A stretch of DNA of 6,190 bases from assembly GCA_022706865.1 (NCBI GenBank), contig JAKJBT010000092.1:1-6190 (forward strand), given 5' to 3'. The notes under the pieces were generated by a model. That model was given only the letters and a program-made list of their open reading frames with translations. It was not told where the DNA came from and searched no databases. The translations under genes and the position numbers were made by a program. Source of the DNA: Bacillota bacterium. GTDB taxonomy: Bacteria; Bacillota_A; Clostridia; Lutisporales; Lutisporaceae. This document shows, one piece after another, positions 1 to 5,532 of the stretch; the first letter of the stretch is position 1; each line of letters starts with the position of its first letter.

Positions 1-1203
1 CTTATAAGAAAGAACATAAAGAAGGTAAAGGATCTCAAAATACTTGACCTTGCCTGCGGCAAAGGAGCGGTAAGCGTGAAACTTGCAAAGGAATTGGGAT
101 GTCATGTGGATGGCATTGATATTATTCCTGAATTCATTATTTATGCAAAGCAGAAGGCTTTCGAATTCGGAGTATCGGATTTGTGCAGCTTCAGAATTGA
201 GGATATAAATATATCAGTTGCCAGGGAACGCGGATATGATATTGTTATTATGGGAGCAGCTGGGGAAGTGCTCGGCAGCCCTGAGGAAGCAATTCAAAAG
301 CTTAAGAATACCATTAAACCTGATGGCTTTATCATCATTGATGATGCCTATAGCAGGGAGGGTGTACTCAGTAATTATCTGTCCCGCGAACAATGGCTGA
401 AGTTATTTGAAGATGAAGGGATTCAGCTGATTGAAGAAAAACCGGTCAATGAAGATGAATTGTCTGATATTAATGATAAAAACAATAAATTCATTATTAA
501 CCGTGCAAATGAATTGAAAAATAAATACCCGGACAAAGCTGCAATGTTTGACGGCTATGTCAACAGCCAGCTGGATGAGTGCCATGAGCTGGAAAATGAA
601 ATTATTGGCGTTACGTGGCTATTGAAGAAAAACTCAAAAAAAATCTATACGCTAGGTTGCTGCGGGCTGGACTGCGGATTATGCCACAGGTTCTACACCG
701 AAGGCTCTTCAAAATGCCCCGGATGCAGCGGGGTTGATTTTGAGAACAAACATCCCTCCTGTTCTTTTATTACATGCTGTGTTAAGAAAAAGGGGCTGGA
801 GGTCTGCGGTGAATGCAATGAGTTTCCTTGCCGTAAATTTGACAAAGAGACAGGAGAAGCGGATTCATTCATAACCCACAGGAGGGTTATGCAAAACCAG
901 AGGCTGATTAGAGAATCCGGAGCTGCTTTTTTTCTTGAACAGCAAAACAGGAGGATGAATTTTCTTAAAACCATGCTGGAATGCTTTGATGACGGGAAAA
1001 GCAAGAGCTTTTACTGCCTGTCAGCCGCATTGCTTTCCCTTAAGAGCCTGGACGAATCATTGATAAAGGCAGATAGGGAGATAGCGGAGAAGTCTATCGG
1101 AAAGGAAGACTTTAAAGGCAAAGCAAGGGTAATGAAAGAAATTTTAAGCCAATTTGCCGATGAAGAGAAGGAAGAATTAAAACTAAGAAAAGCGAAGAAA
1201 TGA
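1..1203 (+). CDS. Class I SAM-dependent methyltransferase fused to a C-terminal DUF3795 domain (5' partial)
   Basis: The reading frame is open from base 1 and the true start lies outside the window. The visible 400 residues have two parts. Residues 1-210 are a Rossmann-fold methyltransferase: motif I ILDLACGKG (14-22) binds S-adenosylmethionine, D40 at the end of strand 2 is placed to hold the ribose, and KPDGFIIIDDAYS forms strand 5. The substrate is unknown. Residues 215-400 match DUF3795, a family I recall as usually a separate protein beginning near IYTLGCCGLDCG. It has 12 cysteines between 220 and 277 (including CCGLDCGLC, CPGC, CSFITCC and CGEC), which suggests metal or Fe-S binding, though this is inferred. 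The tail through LKLRK looks complete for the family. The protein is probably cytoplasmic. The junction carries an eight-A run (636-643). The domain calls are strong; whether the fusion is natural or slippage-controlled is open. The next gene starts 37 bases downstream. Confidence 0.88.
   Translation, partial: LIRKNIKKVKDLKILDLACGKGAVSVKLAKELGCHVDGIDIIPEFIIYAKQKAFEFGVSDLCSFRIEDINISVARERGYDIVIMGAAGEVLGSPEEAIQKLKNTIKPDGFIIIDDAYSREGVLSNYLSREQWLKLFEDEGIQLIEEKPVNEDELSDINDKNNKFIINRANELKNKYPDKAAMFDGYVNSQLDECHELENEIIGVTWLLKKNSKKIYTLGCCGLDCGLCHRFYTEGSSKCPGCSGVDFENKHPSCSFITCCVKKKGLEVCGECNEFPCRKFDKETGEADSFITHRRVMQNQRLIRESGAAFFLEQQNRRMNFLKTMLECFDDGKSKSFYCLSAALLSLKSLDESLIKADREIAEKSIGKEDFKGKARVMKEILSQFADEEKEELKLRKAKK
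636..643 (+). other. A8 homopolymer / slippery heptamer at the domain junction
   Basis: Eight consecutive A bases lie exactly between the methyltransferase and DUF3795 parts. In the reading frame they form tcA AAA AAA, the pattern of a -1 slippery heptamer (A AAA AAA, related to the A AAA AAG site of E. coli dnaX). Loss of one A, or a +1 shift, leads to TAG at 653-655 after three codons, which would end the protein where a stand-alone methyltransferase would be expected to end. No start codon or ribosome binding site stands before the DUF3795 part. Slippage itself is inference. Confidence 0.5.
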
Positions 1204-1226
1204 ATTGTTTAAAACTTTAAAATTAC

Positions 1227-1232
1227 AGGAGG
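1227..1232 (+). promoter_or_regulatory. Ribosome binding site setting the cupin start
   Basis: AGGAGG lies eight bases before the ATG at 1241. An in-frame TTG at 1205 has no such site, so the ATG is chosen. Confidence 0.85.
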
Positions 1233-1240
1233 AAAGGCTT

Positions 1241-1573
1241 ATGTCGAAAATTTTTTCAGACCCTATTATCAACCTCGGAGAAGCGGATATACCATTTGAA
1301 GGAGCAAAGGCATATCTGTCACAAGGGGATAATCATCAGATCCTTTTCATGGAGTTTGATAAGGACGTAGATTTGCCGGAGCATTCTCACGGCAGCCAGT
1401 GGGCTGTTGTTCTGGAAGGCCGGATTGATTTGACAATAGGCGGAATCAGGAAGGTATACGAAAAGGGAGACAGATATTTTATCCCCGAGGGAGTAAAACA
1501 TTACGGGAAGATTTATGCGGGGTATGCTGATATTACTTTCTTCGGGGAGAGAAGCAGATATAAGAAAAAGTAA
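1241..1573 (+). CDS. Small single-domain cupin protein
   Basis: This 110-residue protein is one conserved beta-barrel of the cupin fold, probably cytoplasmic. Cupin motif 1 is LPEHSHGSQW followed by AVVLEG: H48 and H50 are candidate metal ligands, and Q53 stands about where many cupins have glutamate. Motif 2 is GDRYFIPEGVKH, with G76, P82, G84 and the third histidine H87. The end, ITFFGERSRY, resembles small clostridial cupins that I recall with the same HSHGxQW signature, so Q53 is probably a family trait rather than a defect. No enzymatic activity can be assigned; such proteins may be isomerases, dioxygenases or small-molecule sensors. It follows the methyltransferase gene by 37 bases and precedes the acetyltransferase gene by 29, and is probably cotranscribed with both. 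Confidence 0.88.
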   Translation: MSKIFSDPIINLGEADIPFEGAKAYLSQGDNHQILFMEFDKDVDLPEHSHGSQWAVVLEGRIDLTIGGIRKVYEKGDRYFIPEGVKHYGKIYAGYADITFFGERSRYKKK

Positions 1574-1588
1574 GTATTTTTAATAAAA

Positions 1589-1594
1589 GAGAGG
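1589..1594 (+). promoter_or_regulatory. Ribosome binding site setting the GNAT start
   Basis: GAGAGG lies eight bases before the ATG at 1603. The in-frame TTG at 1597 is only two bases from it, so the ATG is preferred. Confidence 0.7.
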
Positions 1595-1602
1595 AATTGA
1601 CT

Positions 1603-2067
1603 ATGCGGTTAGTTGAAAATATTCCATTAGATACAATGGCAATTGCAAAGCTTAATGAAGATAAAAATGATTTGTTTTTAGTTTGGCCGAAAGCGGACTT
1701 CCCTTTTAATCATTTACAATGGCAAGAAGTTCTGGACCCTCAAAAAGGGAATGTTCCATTTCTGGTATATGAGGGAAATGAATTAATTGGACACGCCGCT
1801 ATCAGAAAAACAACTGATGATGGTATTTATTTTCTAAGCTTCTTATATATAATACCAGGCATGCGATCCTGCGGAGCCGGGGAAAGAATGATATACCTTC
1901 TTGAAAAGTATGCTGCAGAAAAGCTCGATGCAAAGGAACTAAATTTAGTGGTAAGGACATATAACCCAAGAGCTATCAGATGTTATACAAAATGCGGGTT
2001 TAAGGAACACAGCCGCGAGGATACCTTGATTAAAATGTCGAAGGTATTAATGCGTAGGGAGGCGTGA
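1603..2067 (+). CDS. GNAT family N-acetyltransferase
   Basis: This 154-residue cytoplasmic enzyme should transfer an acetyl group from acetyl-CoA to an amine; the acceptor cannot be told from sequence. It is a single GNAT domain of normal length. Strand 4 is IYFLSFLYIIPGMR (75-88). The acetyl-CoA pyrophosphate loop is RSCGAG (88-93), fitting the R/Q-x-x-G-x-G/A rule of motif A. Motif B is NPRAIRCYTKCGF (121-133), with the usual Asn, the tyrosine Y128 that often acts as general acid, and the closing GF. The N-terminal part (WPKADFPFNHLQW), which normally shapes the acceptor pocket, does not point to a subfamily I can name. The gene ends five bases before the next start, so the two are almost certainly cotranslated from one mRNA. 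Confidence 0.88.
   Translation: MRLVENIPLDTMAIAKLNEDKNDLFLVWPKADFPFNHLQWQEVLDPQKGNVPFLVYEGNELIGHAAIRKTTDDGIYFLSFLYIIPGMRSCGAGERMIYLLEKYAAEKLDAKELNLVVRTYNPRAIRCYTKCGFKEHSREDTLIKMSKVLMRREA
2056..2062 (+). promoter_or_regulatory. Ribosome binding site setting the hydrolase start
   Basis: AGGGAGG lies ten bases before the ATG at 2073. It is only one base from an in-frame GTG at 2064 that would overlap the previous stop, so the ATG is the better start. Confidence 0.7.
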
Positions 2068-2072
2068 AAGGG

Positions 2073-2630
2073 ATGAAAAGAGCATTATTGGTTATAGATG
2101 TTCAGAATGAGTATTTTACAGGCAGATTACCTGTTACATATCCTTCTGACAGCTTGGAAAACATTTTGAAAGCAGCGGAAGCGGCCAAAAGCAAAAATGT
2201 CGATATTGTCATTATACAGCACACAGCGCCGCAAAAAGGATCGTTGACTTTTAACAGGGGAAGCAAGGAATGGGAACTGCATCCCCAAATTAAGGCAATC
2301 AAATACAGCCATTACGTAGAAAAGAATCTTCCCGGCAGTTTTACAAATACAGATCTGGAGAAATGGCTAAGGGAAAGGAACATTGATACTATTGCCATTT
2401 GCGGATATATGGCACAGATGTGCTGCGATACAACTGCGAGACAAGGGCTGCATCTTGGATTCACAGTGGAGTTTTTGTCTGATGCAATCGGAACACTTGA
2501 TATTACCAACTATGCAGGGGAAATAAAAGCGGAGGAATTGCATAAGGCGATAATGATAACACAGGCGATGCGGTTCAGTAAAGTTTTGTCTGCTGAAGAA
2601 TGGATAGAGGCATTAAAAGGCGAAAAGTAA
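2073..2630 (+). CDS. Isochorismatase-like cysteine hydrolase
   Basis: This 185-residue cytoplasmic protein has the full isochorismatase/nicotinamidase fold. The catalytic triad is visible: D9 in LLVIDVQNEY, K84 in VEKNLPGSF, and the nucleophile C117 in GYMAQMCCDTTAR, which also carries the preceding segment that usually holds the cis-peptide bond. The closing segments GFTVEFLSDAIGTLD and the C-terminal helix are family-like, and the length is normal (about 180-200). Members hydrolyse amides or vinyl ethers such as nicotinamide, N-carbamoyl compounds or isochorismate. The PncA metal site pattern (DxHxxxxH-like) is not evident, so nicotinamidase is unlikely, and no siderophore genes are nearby to suggest isochorismate. 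The substrate is therefore unassigned. The gene sits five bases after the acetyltransferase and 16 before the ATL-like gene. Confidence 0.92.
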   Translation: MKRALLVIDVQNEYFTGRLPVTYPSDSLENILKAAEAAKSKNVDIVIIQHTAPQKGSLTFNRGSKEWELHPQIKAIKYSHYVEKNLPGSFTNTDLEKWLRERNIDTIAICGYMAQMCCDTTARQGLHLGFTVEFLSDAIGTLDITNYAGEIKAEELHKAIMITQAMRFSKVLSAEEWIEALKGEK

Positions 2631-2646
2631 AAAGTGAGGTATATTT

Positions 2647-3123
2647 ATGGCAAGAAAAACATATAACGAGAAGCTGAACAATTCAGGAGATCTGCCCAAA
2701 ATAGAACCCATAGGATATGACAATAAGATGGCAAAGCGCTTTGGCTGCGGGAACATGCTTATAGCGGCGCCTCTTGAGTACGATGAGGTGATGAAAAAAA
2801 TTCCTGAGGGGAAGCTTATTACTTCAGATGAAATCAGAGCTTATCTTGCAAAAAAGCATGGGGCAGACTTCACCTGCCAGCTTACCGCGGGGATTTTTAT
2901 CAACATTGCAGCCAACGCATCCCGGGAGAGGGAGAACGAGGGAGGGAAAGACATAACCCCCTATTGGCGTACCTTGAAAAAGGGAGGAGAGCTGAACGAA
3001 AAATATCCCGGGGGTGTAGAACTGCAGAAGGCATTGCTGGAAACGGAAGGGCATACGGTAGTTGCAAGGGGCAAGCGATATTTTGTCAAGGATTTTGCGG
3101 AAAAGCTTTATCGATTGGAGTAA
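2647..3123 (+). CDS. MGMT/alkyltransferase-like (ATL-like) DNA-binding protein lacking the acceptor cysteine
   Basis: The protein has 158 residues. From about 42 to 139 it follows the DNA-binding domain of O6-alkylguanine-DNA alkyltransferases: YDEVMKKIPEGKLITSDEIRAYL corresponds to the 'IPxGxVxTYGxIA' entry helix, FTCQLTAGIFINIAANA to the recognition helix region, and ELQKALLETEGHTVV to the usual 'QRxLLExEGV' closing helix. Where active enzymes have PCHRV, this one has PYWRT (105-109), so the alkyl-accepting cysteine is absent. ATL proteins, which bind alkylated guanine and recruit nucleotide excision repair, have PWHRV there. The only cysteines, C34 and C77, are outside this site. The roughly 40-residue N-terminal extension is not typical of ATLs. 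Similar clostridial proteins are, as I recall, labelled 'MGMT family'. A role in binding damaged DNA is inferred. A GTGAGG site lies seven bases before the ATG. Confidence 0.7.
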   Translation: MARKTYNEKLNNSGDLPKIEPIGYDNKMAKRFGCGNMLIAAPLEYDEVMKKIPEGKLITSDEIRAYLAKKHGADFTCQLTAGIFINIAANASRERENEGGKDITPYWRTLKKGGELNEKYPGGVELQKALLETEGHTVVARGKRYFVKDFAEKLYRLE

Positions 3124-3185
3124 ATTCAAAAAGCTGCAAATCAACATCTGATAATGTTTTTATTGTATAGGAAGGTGAAGAAATA

Positions 3186-3794
3186 ATGATTAGTGCTGAA
3201 AGATTATTGGCATTAGAAAAAGAAGACCTGCCGGAATTCTCCAAAACATTGCAGAAGGAAGAAATATCACAGCTGATGGAGTGGCTGACCGAAAAAGATG
3301 ATAAGCTTAGATACCATTCGTTACTTCTACTGCAATACCGTTCTGAATATTATGATGATGTATATCCTTTCTGGGATGTGTTTTGTGAGAAATTAAAAAG
3401 CTCCAACTCATATCATAGAAGTATAGGGTTAATGCTTATGGCTGATAATGTGAAATGGGACAGGGAGAATAAGATTGATGCGGCAATAGATGATTATCTG
3501 AAGATTCTAAATGATGAAAAGCCTATTACAGTACGCCAGTGTATTCAGGCATTAAGCAAGATAATTCCTCATAAAACCCATTTGCATGATAAAATTGCTA
3601 ATGAGCTTATGGCCATAAATATTATGGATATTAAGCTGACTATGAGAAAACTTATATTGCTTGATATACTTAATATCCTTGCATTAATCCGCAAACACCG
3701 GACTTCGGAGGAGATTGACGGCTATATATCCAAAGCGCTTACAGGTGAATTGCTTGATAAGAAATCAAAAAAGCAAATAGAATTAATGTTGTAG
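3186..3794 (+). CDS. HEAT-like helical repeat protein of unknown function
   Basis: This 202-residue protein is almost wholly alpha-helical, with no signal peptide or membrane segment. Paired amphipathic helices suggest at least three HEAT-type repeats: about 25-70 (from EISQLMEWL), 75-108 (from SYHRSIGLMLMADNVKW) and 111-145 (from EKPITVRQCIQALSKIIP), with a further helical tail ending GELLDKKSKKQIE. The second helix of repeat three, with VRQCIQAL, is the clearest HEAT signature. I recall close clostridial relatives carrying the database name 'SufBD protein', but nothing here resembles the SufB/SufD beta-helix, so I would not use it. The DNA glycosylase AlkD is also built from HEAT-like repeats, but I cannot match its active-site residues, so that is only a thought prompted by the ATL-like neighbour. 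Such scaffolds usually bind protein or nucleic acid. AAGGTG lies eight bases before the ATG; the gap from the previous gene is 62 bases. Confidence 0.75.
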   Translation: MISAERLLALEKEDLPEFSKTLQKEEISQLMEWLTEKDDKLRYHSLLLLQYRSEYYDDVYPFWDVFCEKLKSSNSYHRSIGLMLMADNVKWDRENKIDAAIDDYLKILNDEKPITVRQCIQALSKIIPHKTHLHDKIANELMAINIMDIKLTMRKLILLDILNILALIRKHRTSEEIDGYISKALTGELLDKKSKKQIELML

Positions 3795-3826
3795 ATTATT
3801 GGAATGAAATTCAAATACTGATTATC

Positions 3827-3831
3827 GAGGT
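3827..3831 (+). promoter_or_regulatory. Ribosome binding site setting the CPBP protease start
   Basis: GAGGT lies six to seven bases before the ATG at 3838. The adjoining in-frame GTG at 3835 is too close, so the ATG is chosen; the difference is one residue. Confidence 0.6.
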
Positions 3832-3837
3832 ATTGTG

Positions 3838-4479
3838 ATGGATAAGGTACGGGGGCAGTATGTTAATGTCTTATATGCGGTTCTGACAGTATTATTGCTT
3901 GACGTGCTGCTGTATGATTTTTTTAGAGCGGCGGGTATTTACAGAAATAGTAACTTCATACCTATAGATATCATATTAATAGTGTCAGCTATTTCGTTAG
4001 GAAGCAGGTATGCTCAGAAAATGGGCTTCCCGGCCTGGAAGCCGGTGTATAAGGATAATGAGAACAGAAGGGGATTAATTGTATCTGTTATCCTGGGTTC
4101 TTTCATTGTAATAATCAATACTCTAGCTTTGACAAGGAGCGATGCAGGCAATACCACCTGGCTAAACTTCACCGATTGTTATCAACCCTTTCTGTTATCA
4201 CATAGAGCTGCACTTACAGAAGAAATCCTGTACAGATTCTGCATATTTACAGTAGTTACAGGATTTGTACATAATGAAATAAGATCAAGAAATATTAGTA
4301 TAGCGGCAGGGATTATTACATCATCATTCTTTTTTGGATTGCAGCATCAGGGATTTTATTTTTCTTTTGCTATTGGGGCAGCACTATGTTATATTTACAA
4401 AAATAACGGGTTGATTTTTACAATGGCAGTACACTTTTTGGCTGACTTCATTCCGTTTATGATTATATATACCGGATAA
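3838..4479 (+). CDS. CPBP family intramembrane metalloprotease (CAAX/Abi type)
   Basis: This 213-residue integral membrane protein has about six to seven hydrophobic segments, among them 10-30, 40-56, 79-97, 134-145, 155-182 and 190-212. All the catalytic motifs of the CPBP (Rce1-like) family are present: EEILYR (128-133, the EExxxR motif), F166-G-L-Q-H170 (FxxxH), and H199-F-L-A-D203 (HxxxD/N). The glutamates and histidines should activate water for peptide hydrolysis within the membrane. Eukaryotic Rce1 cleaves prenylated CAAX proteins. Bacterial members have been tied to bacteriocin self-immunity, processing of peptides and membrane-protein turnover. No bacteriocin or peptide precursor gene is seen next to it, so its substrate is unknown. 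The N-terminal half is poorly conserved, as usual. The gap to the previous gene is 43 bases, with no promoter I can identify. Confidence 0.9.
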   Translation: MDKVRGQYVNVLYAVLTVLLLDVLLYDFFRAAGIYRNSNFIPIDIILIVSAISLGSRYAQKMGFPAWKPVYKDNENRRGLIVSVILGSFIVIINTLALTRSDAGNTTWLNFTDCYQPFLLSHRAALTEEILYRFCIFTVVTGFVHNEIRSRNISIAAGIITSSFFFGLQHQGFYFSFAIGAALCYIYKNNGLIFTMAVHFLADFIPFMIIYTG

Positions 4480-4484
4480 GTTTC

Positions 4485-4517
4485 AGGAGGCAAAGCTGTA
4501 ATTTTGTATTGCTTCCT
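4485..4517 (+). other. Leader hairpin enclosing an orphan Shine-Dalgarno sequence
   Basis: AGGAGGCAA (4485-4493) can pair with TTGCTTCCT (4509-4517): nine pairs, one of them G-U, around a 15-base loop. The 5' arm holds a perfect AGGAGG with no suitable start codon five to ten bases after it. A second, overlapping pairing, GCAAAG (4490-4495) with CTTTGC (4516-4521), is also possible, so the region could switch between folds. It begins five bases after the protease stop and lies in the leader of the exporter gene. Confidence 0.5.
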
Positions 4518-4533
4518 TTGCATTACCATGTTA

Positions 4534-4544
4534 CATTGACAATG
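4534..4544. repeat. Short perfect inverted repeat in the exporter leader
   Basis: CATTG-A-CAATG is a perfect five-base inverted repeat around one base, directly touching the left arm of the terminator hairpin. It could be a small operator half-site pair, but eleven bases is short enough to arise by chance. Confidence 0.3.
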
Positions 4545-4572
4545 GTTATGGAATGCCATGGCCTTTTTGTTT
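4544..4572 (+). terminator. Intrinsic terminator, possibly an attenuator of the exporter gene
   Basis: GGTTATGG (4544-4551) pairs with CCATGGCC (4556-4563) through eight pairs, two of them G-U, around the tetraloop AATG. It is followed at once by TTTTTGTTT (4564-4572). This is the best Rho-independent terminator in the window. It ends one base before the ribosome binding site of the exporter gene and 14 bases before its start codon, leaving no room for a promoter in between. It therefore either ends the upstream transcript with read-through into the exporter, or works as a regulated attenuator. An upstream pairing, ACCATGT (4525-4531) with ACAATGGT (4539-4546, one bulged base), would consume its outer arm and could act as antiterminator. 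Confidence 0.65.
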
Positions 4573-4578
4573 GGGAGG
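4573..4578 (+). promoter_or_regulatory. Ribosome binding site setting the exporter TTG start
   Basis: GGGAGG lies eight bases before the TTG at 4587. No ATG fits this spacing. It directly follows the U-tract of the terminator hairpin. Confidence 0.75.
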
Positions 4579-4586
4579 AGATTATT

Positions 4587-5471
4587 TTGACTAATCAGAC
4601 AAGAGCGGACTTGATGCTGCTTGCAGTTACAGTTTTCTGGGGAGCATCATATATGCTTACAAAGATTGCTCTTGATGTACTTGAGCCCTTTAATCTTACG
4701 GCATTGCGATTTCTGATTGCTTTTGCTGTATCTGCCCTTGTATTCTATAAGAATATTTTGAAGTCAGATATAAGAACAATTAAATATTCTCTGGTTCTGG
4801 CGGTAATACTGGTCGGGATGTTCATATCAATGTCCTTCGGCTTGAAATATACCACTGCTTCCAGTGCAGGCTTCCTGATAAGCCTTGCTGTAATCATCAT
4901 ACCGATACTTTCATATGTATTTCTGAAGCAGAAGATTGAGAAGAGAGTGCTGATAGGAGTATGCATTGCTCCCATTGGCATAGCTTTATTGACATTGAAT
5001 TCACAGTTAAGCGTAAGTGGCGGGGACTTGCTCTGCATATTATGCGCATTTCTTTCTGCTTTACACGTTGTGGTAATGGGAGTTTTCACAAGAAAAGTTG
5101 ACTCAATTGCCCTGGGTGTTTTGCAGCTTGGTTTTGCAGGCATACTCAGCATAGTGTTTTCATTATTTACTGAGACAGTCAGCCTCCCCAGCACAGGCAT
5201 ATCCTGGGGCGCTACATTAGCCCTCAGCATTCTGTGTACTGCATTCGGATATATAGTGCAGGCCACAGCACAGCAGTACACCAGTGCAACCCATACAGGG
5301 CTTATTCTATCCCTGGAGCCGGTTTTTTCCGCAATTTTAGGCTTCGCTTTCCTTGGGGAGATACTGTCTCCGAGAGGATATTTCGGTGCGGCGATTCTTT
5401 TGCTCAGCGTCTTAATTGCAGAGGTGGACTTTAAGAAAAAGGATGCAAAAGCGAAGGAAATAGATGTATGA
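4587..5471 (+). CDS. EamA/DMT family transporter (probable small-molecule exporter)
   Basis: This 294-residue inner-membrane protein of the drug/metabolite transporter superfamily is made of two five-helix EamA repeats. Repeat one runs from about 8 to 137: LLAVTVFWGASYMLTKIA, then the ALRFLIAFAVSAL helix, and GLKYTTASSAGFLISL. Repeat two runs from about 146 to 281 and ends with the highly typical AQQYTSATHTGLILSLEP and FAFLGEILSPRGYFGAAIL segments. The lysine-rich tail KKKDAKAKE should lie in the cytoplasm. Length and ten-helix layout are normal. Members export amino acids, nucleobases, toxins or other metabolites, and the substrate cannot be read from sequence. The TTG start is chosen for its ribosome binding site and because it gives the short N-terminus usual for the family; an in-frame TTG at 4509 would add 26 residues that include the terminator region. 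Expression may be controlled by the leader hairpins. The AraC regulator that follows may govern it (inference). Confidence 0.92.
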   Translation: MTNQTRADLMLLAVTVFWGASYMLTKIALDVLEPFNLTALRFLIAFAVSALVFYKNILKSDIRTIKYSLVLAVILVGMFISMSFGLKYTTASSAGFLISLAVIIIPILSYVFLKQKIEKRVLIGVCIAPIGIALLTLNSQLSVSGGDLLCILCAFLSALHVVVMGVFTRKVDSIALGVLQLGFAGILSIVFSLFTETVSLPSTGISWGATLALSILCTAFGYIVQATAQQYTSATHTGLILSLEPVFSAILGFAFLGEILSPRGYFGAAILLLSVLIAEVDFKKKDAKAKEIDV

Positions 5472-5499
5472 CAGCAAAACAAGTCAAGAAATAACTGAT

Positions 5500-5505
5500 T
5501 ATAAT
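5500..5505 (+). promoter_or_regulatory. Candidate -10 box for the AraC-type regulator
   Basis: A perfect TATAAT lies 27 bases before the regulator start, within the 8-base palindrome ATTATAAT. There is no recognisable -35 box 16-18 bases upstream (the bases there are A-rich), as is common for promoters that rely on an activator or on autoregulation. Transcription would begin near 5512, giving a leader of about 20 bases. Confidence 0.45.
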
Positions 5506-5511
5506 TGATAT

Positions 5512-5525
5512 CCTCTAAATGGAGG
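5512..5525 (+). other. Small hairpin covering the regulator's Shine-Dalgarno sequence
   Basis: CCTCT (5512-5516) can pair with GGAGG (5521-5525) through four Watson-Crick pairs and one G-U, around an AAAT loop. This hides the strong GGAGGTGA site. The hairpin is weak on its own, but if the -10 box at 5500 is used it would form the very 5' end of the mRNA. Confidence 0.3.
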
Positions 5526-5532
5526 TGAGATC

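Noticed and set aside
76..1203. GTG at 76 as the start of the methyltransferase gene
   Set aside because: The same frame is open from base 1 and encodes SAM-binding motif I (ILDLACGKG) before this codon, so the real start is upstream of the window.
1205..1240. TTG at 1205 as the cupin start
   Set aside because: It has no ribosome binding site, while the ATG at 1241 has AGGAGG at the right distance; the extra residues include the ribosome binding site itself.
3143..3164. AACAT/ATGTT hairpin followed by TTTATT as a terminator before the HEAT gene
   Set aside because: There are only five pairs, four of them A-T, so it is too weak to call a terminator.
2824..3170. Open frames on both strands overlapping the ATL-like gene
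   Set aside because: The translations are low in complexity and resemble no family; the ATL-like frame explains the region.
4536..4541. Perfect TTGACA as a -35 box for the exporter
   Set aside because: No -10-like sequence lies 16-18 bases downstream; that spacing falls on the GC-rich arm of the terminator hairpin.
4509..4586. TTG at 4509 as the exporter start
   Set aside because: It would translate through the terminator hairpin and add 26 residues unusual for EamA proteins; the TTG at 4587 has GGGAGG eight bases upstream.
4745..5482. Long open frame on the minus strand opposite the exporter
   Set aside because: It mirrors the codon pattern of a clear ten-helix transporter, shows no domain of its own and has no convincing ribosome binding site.
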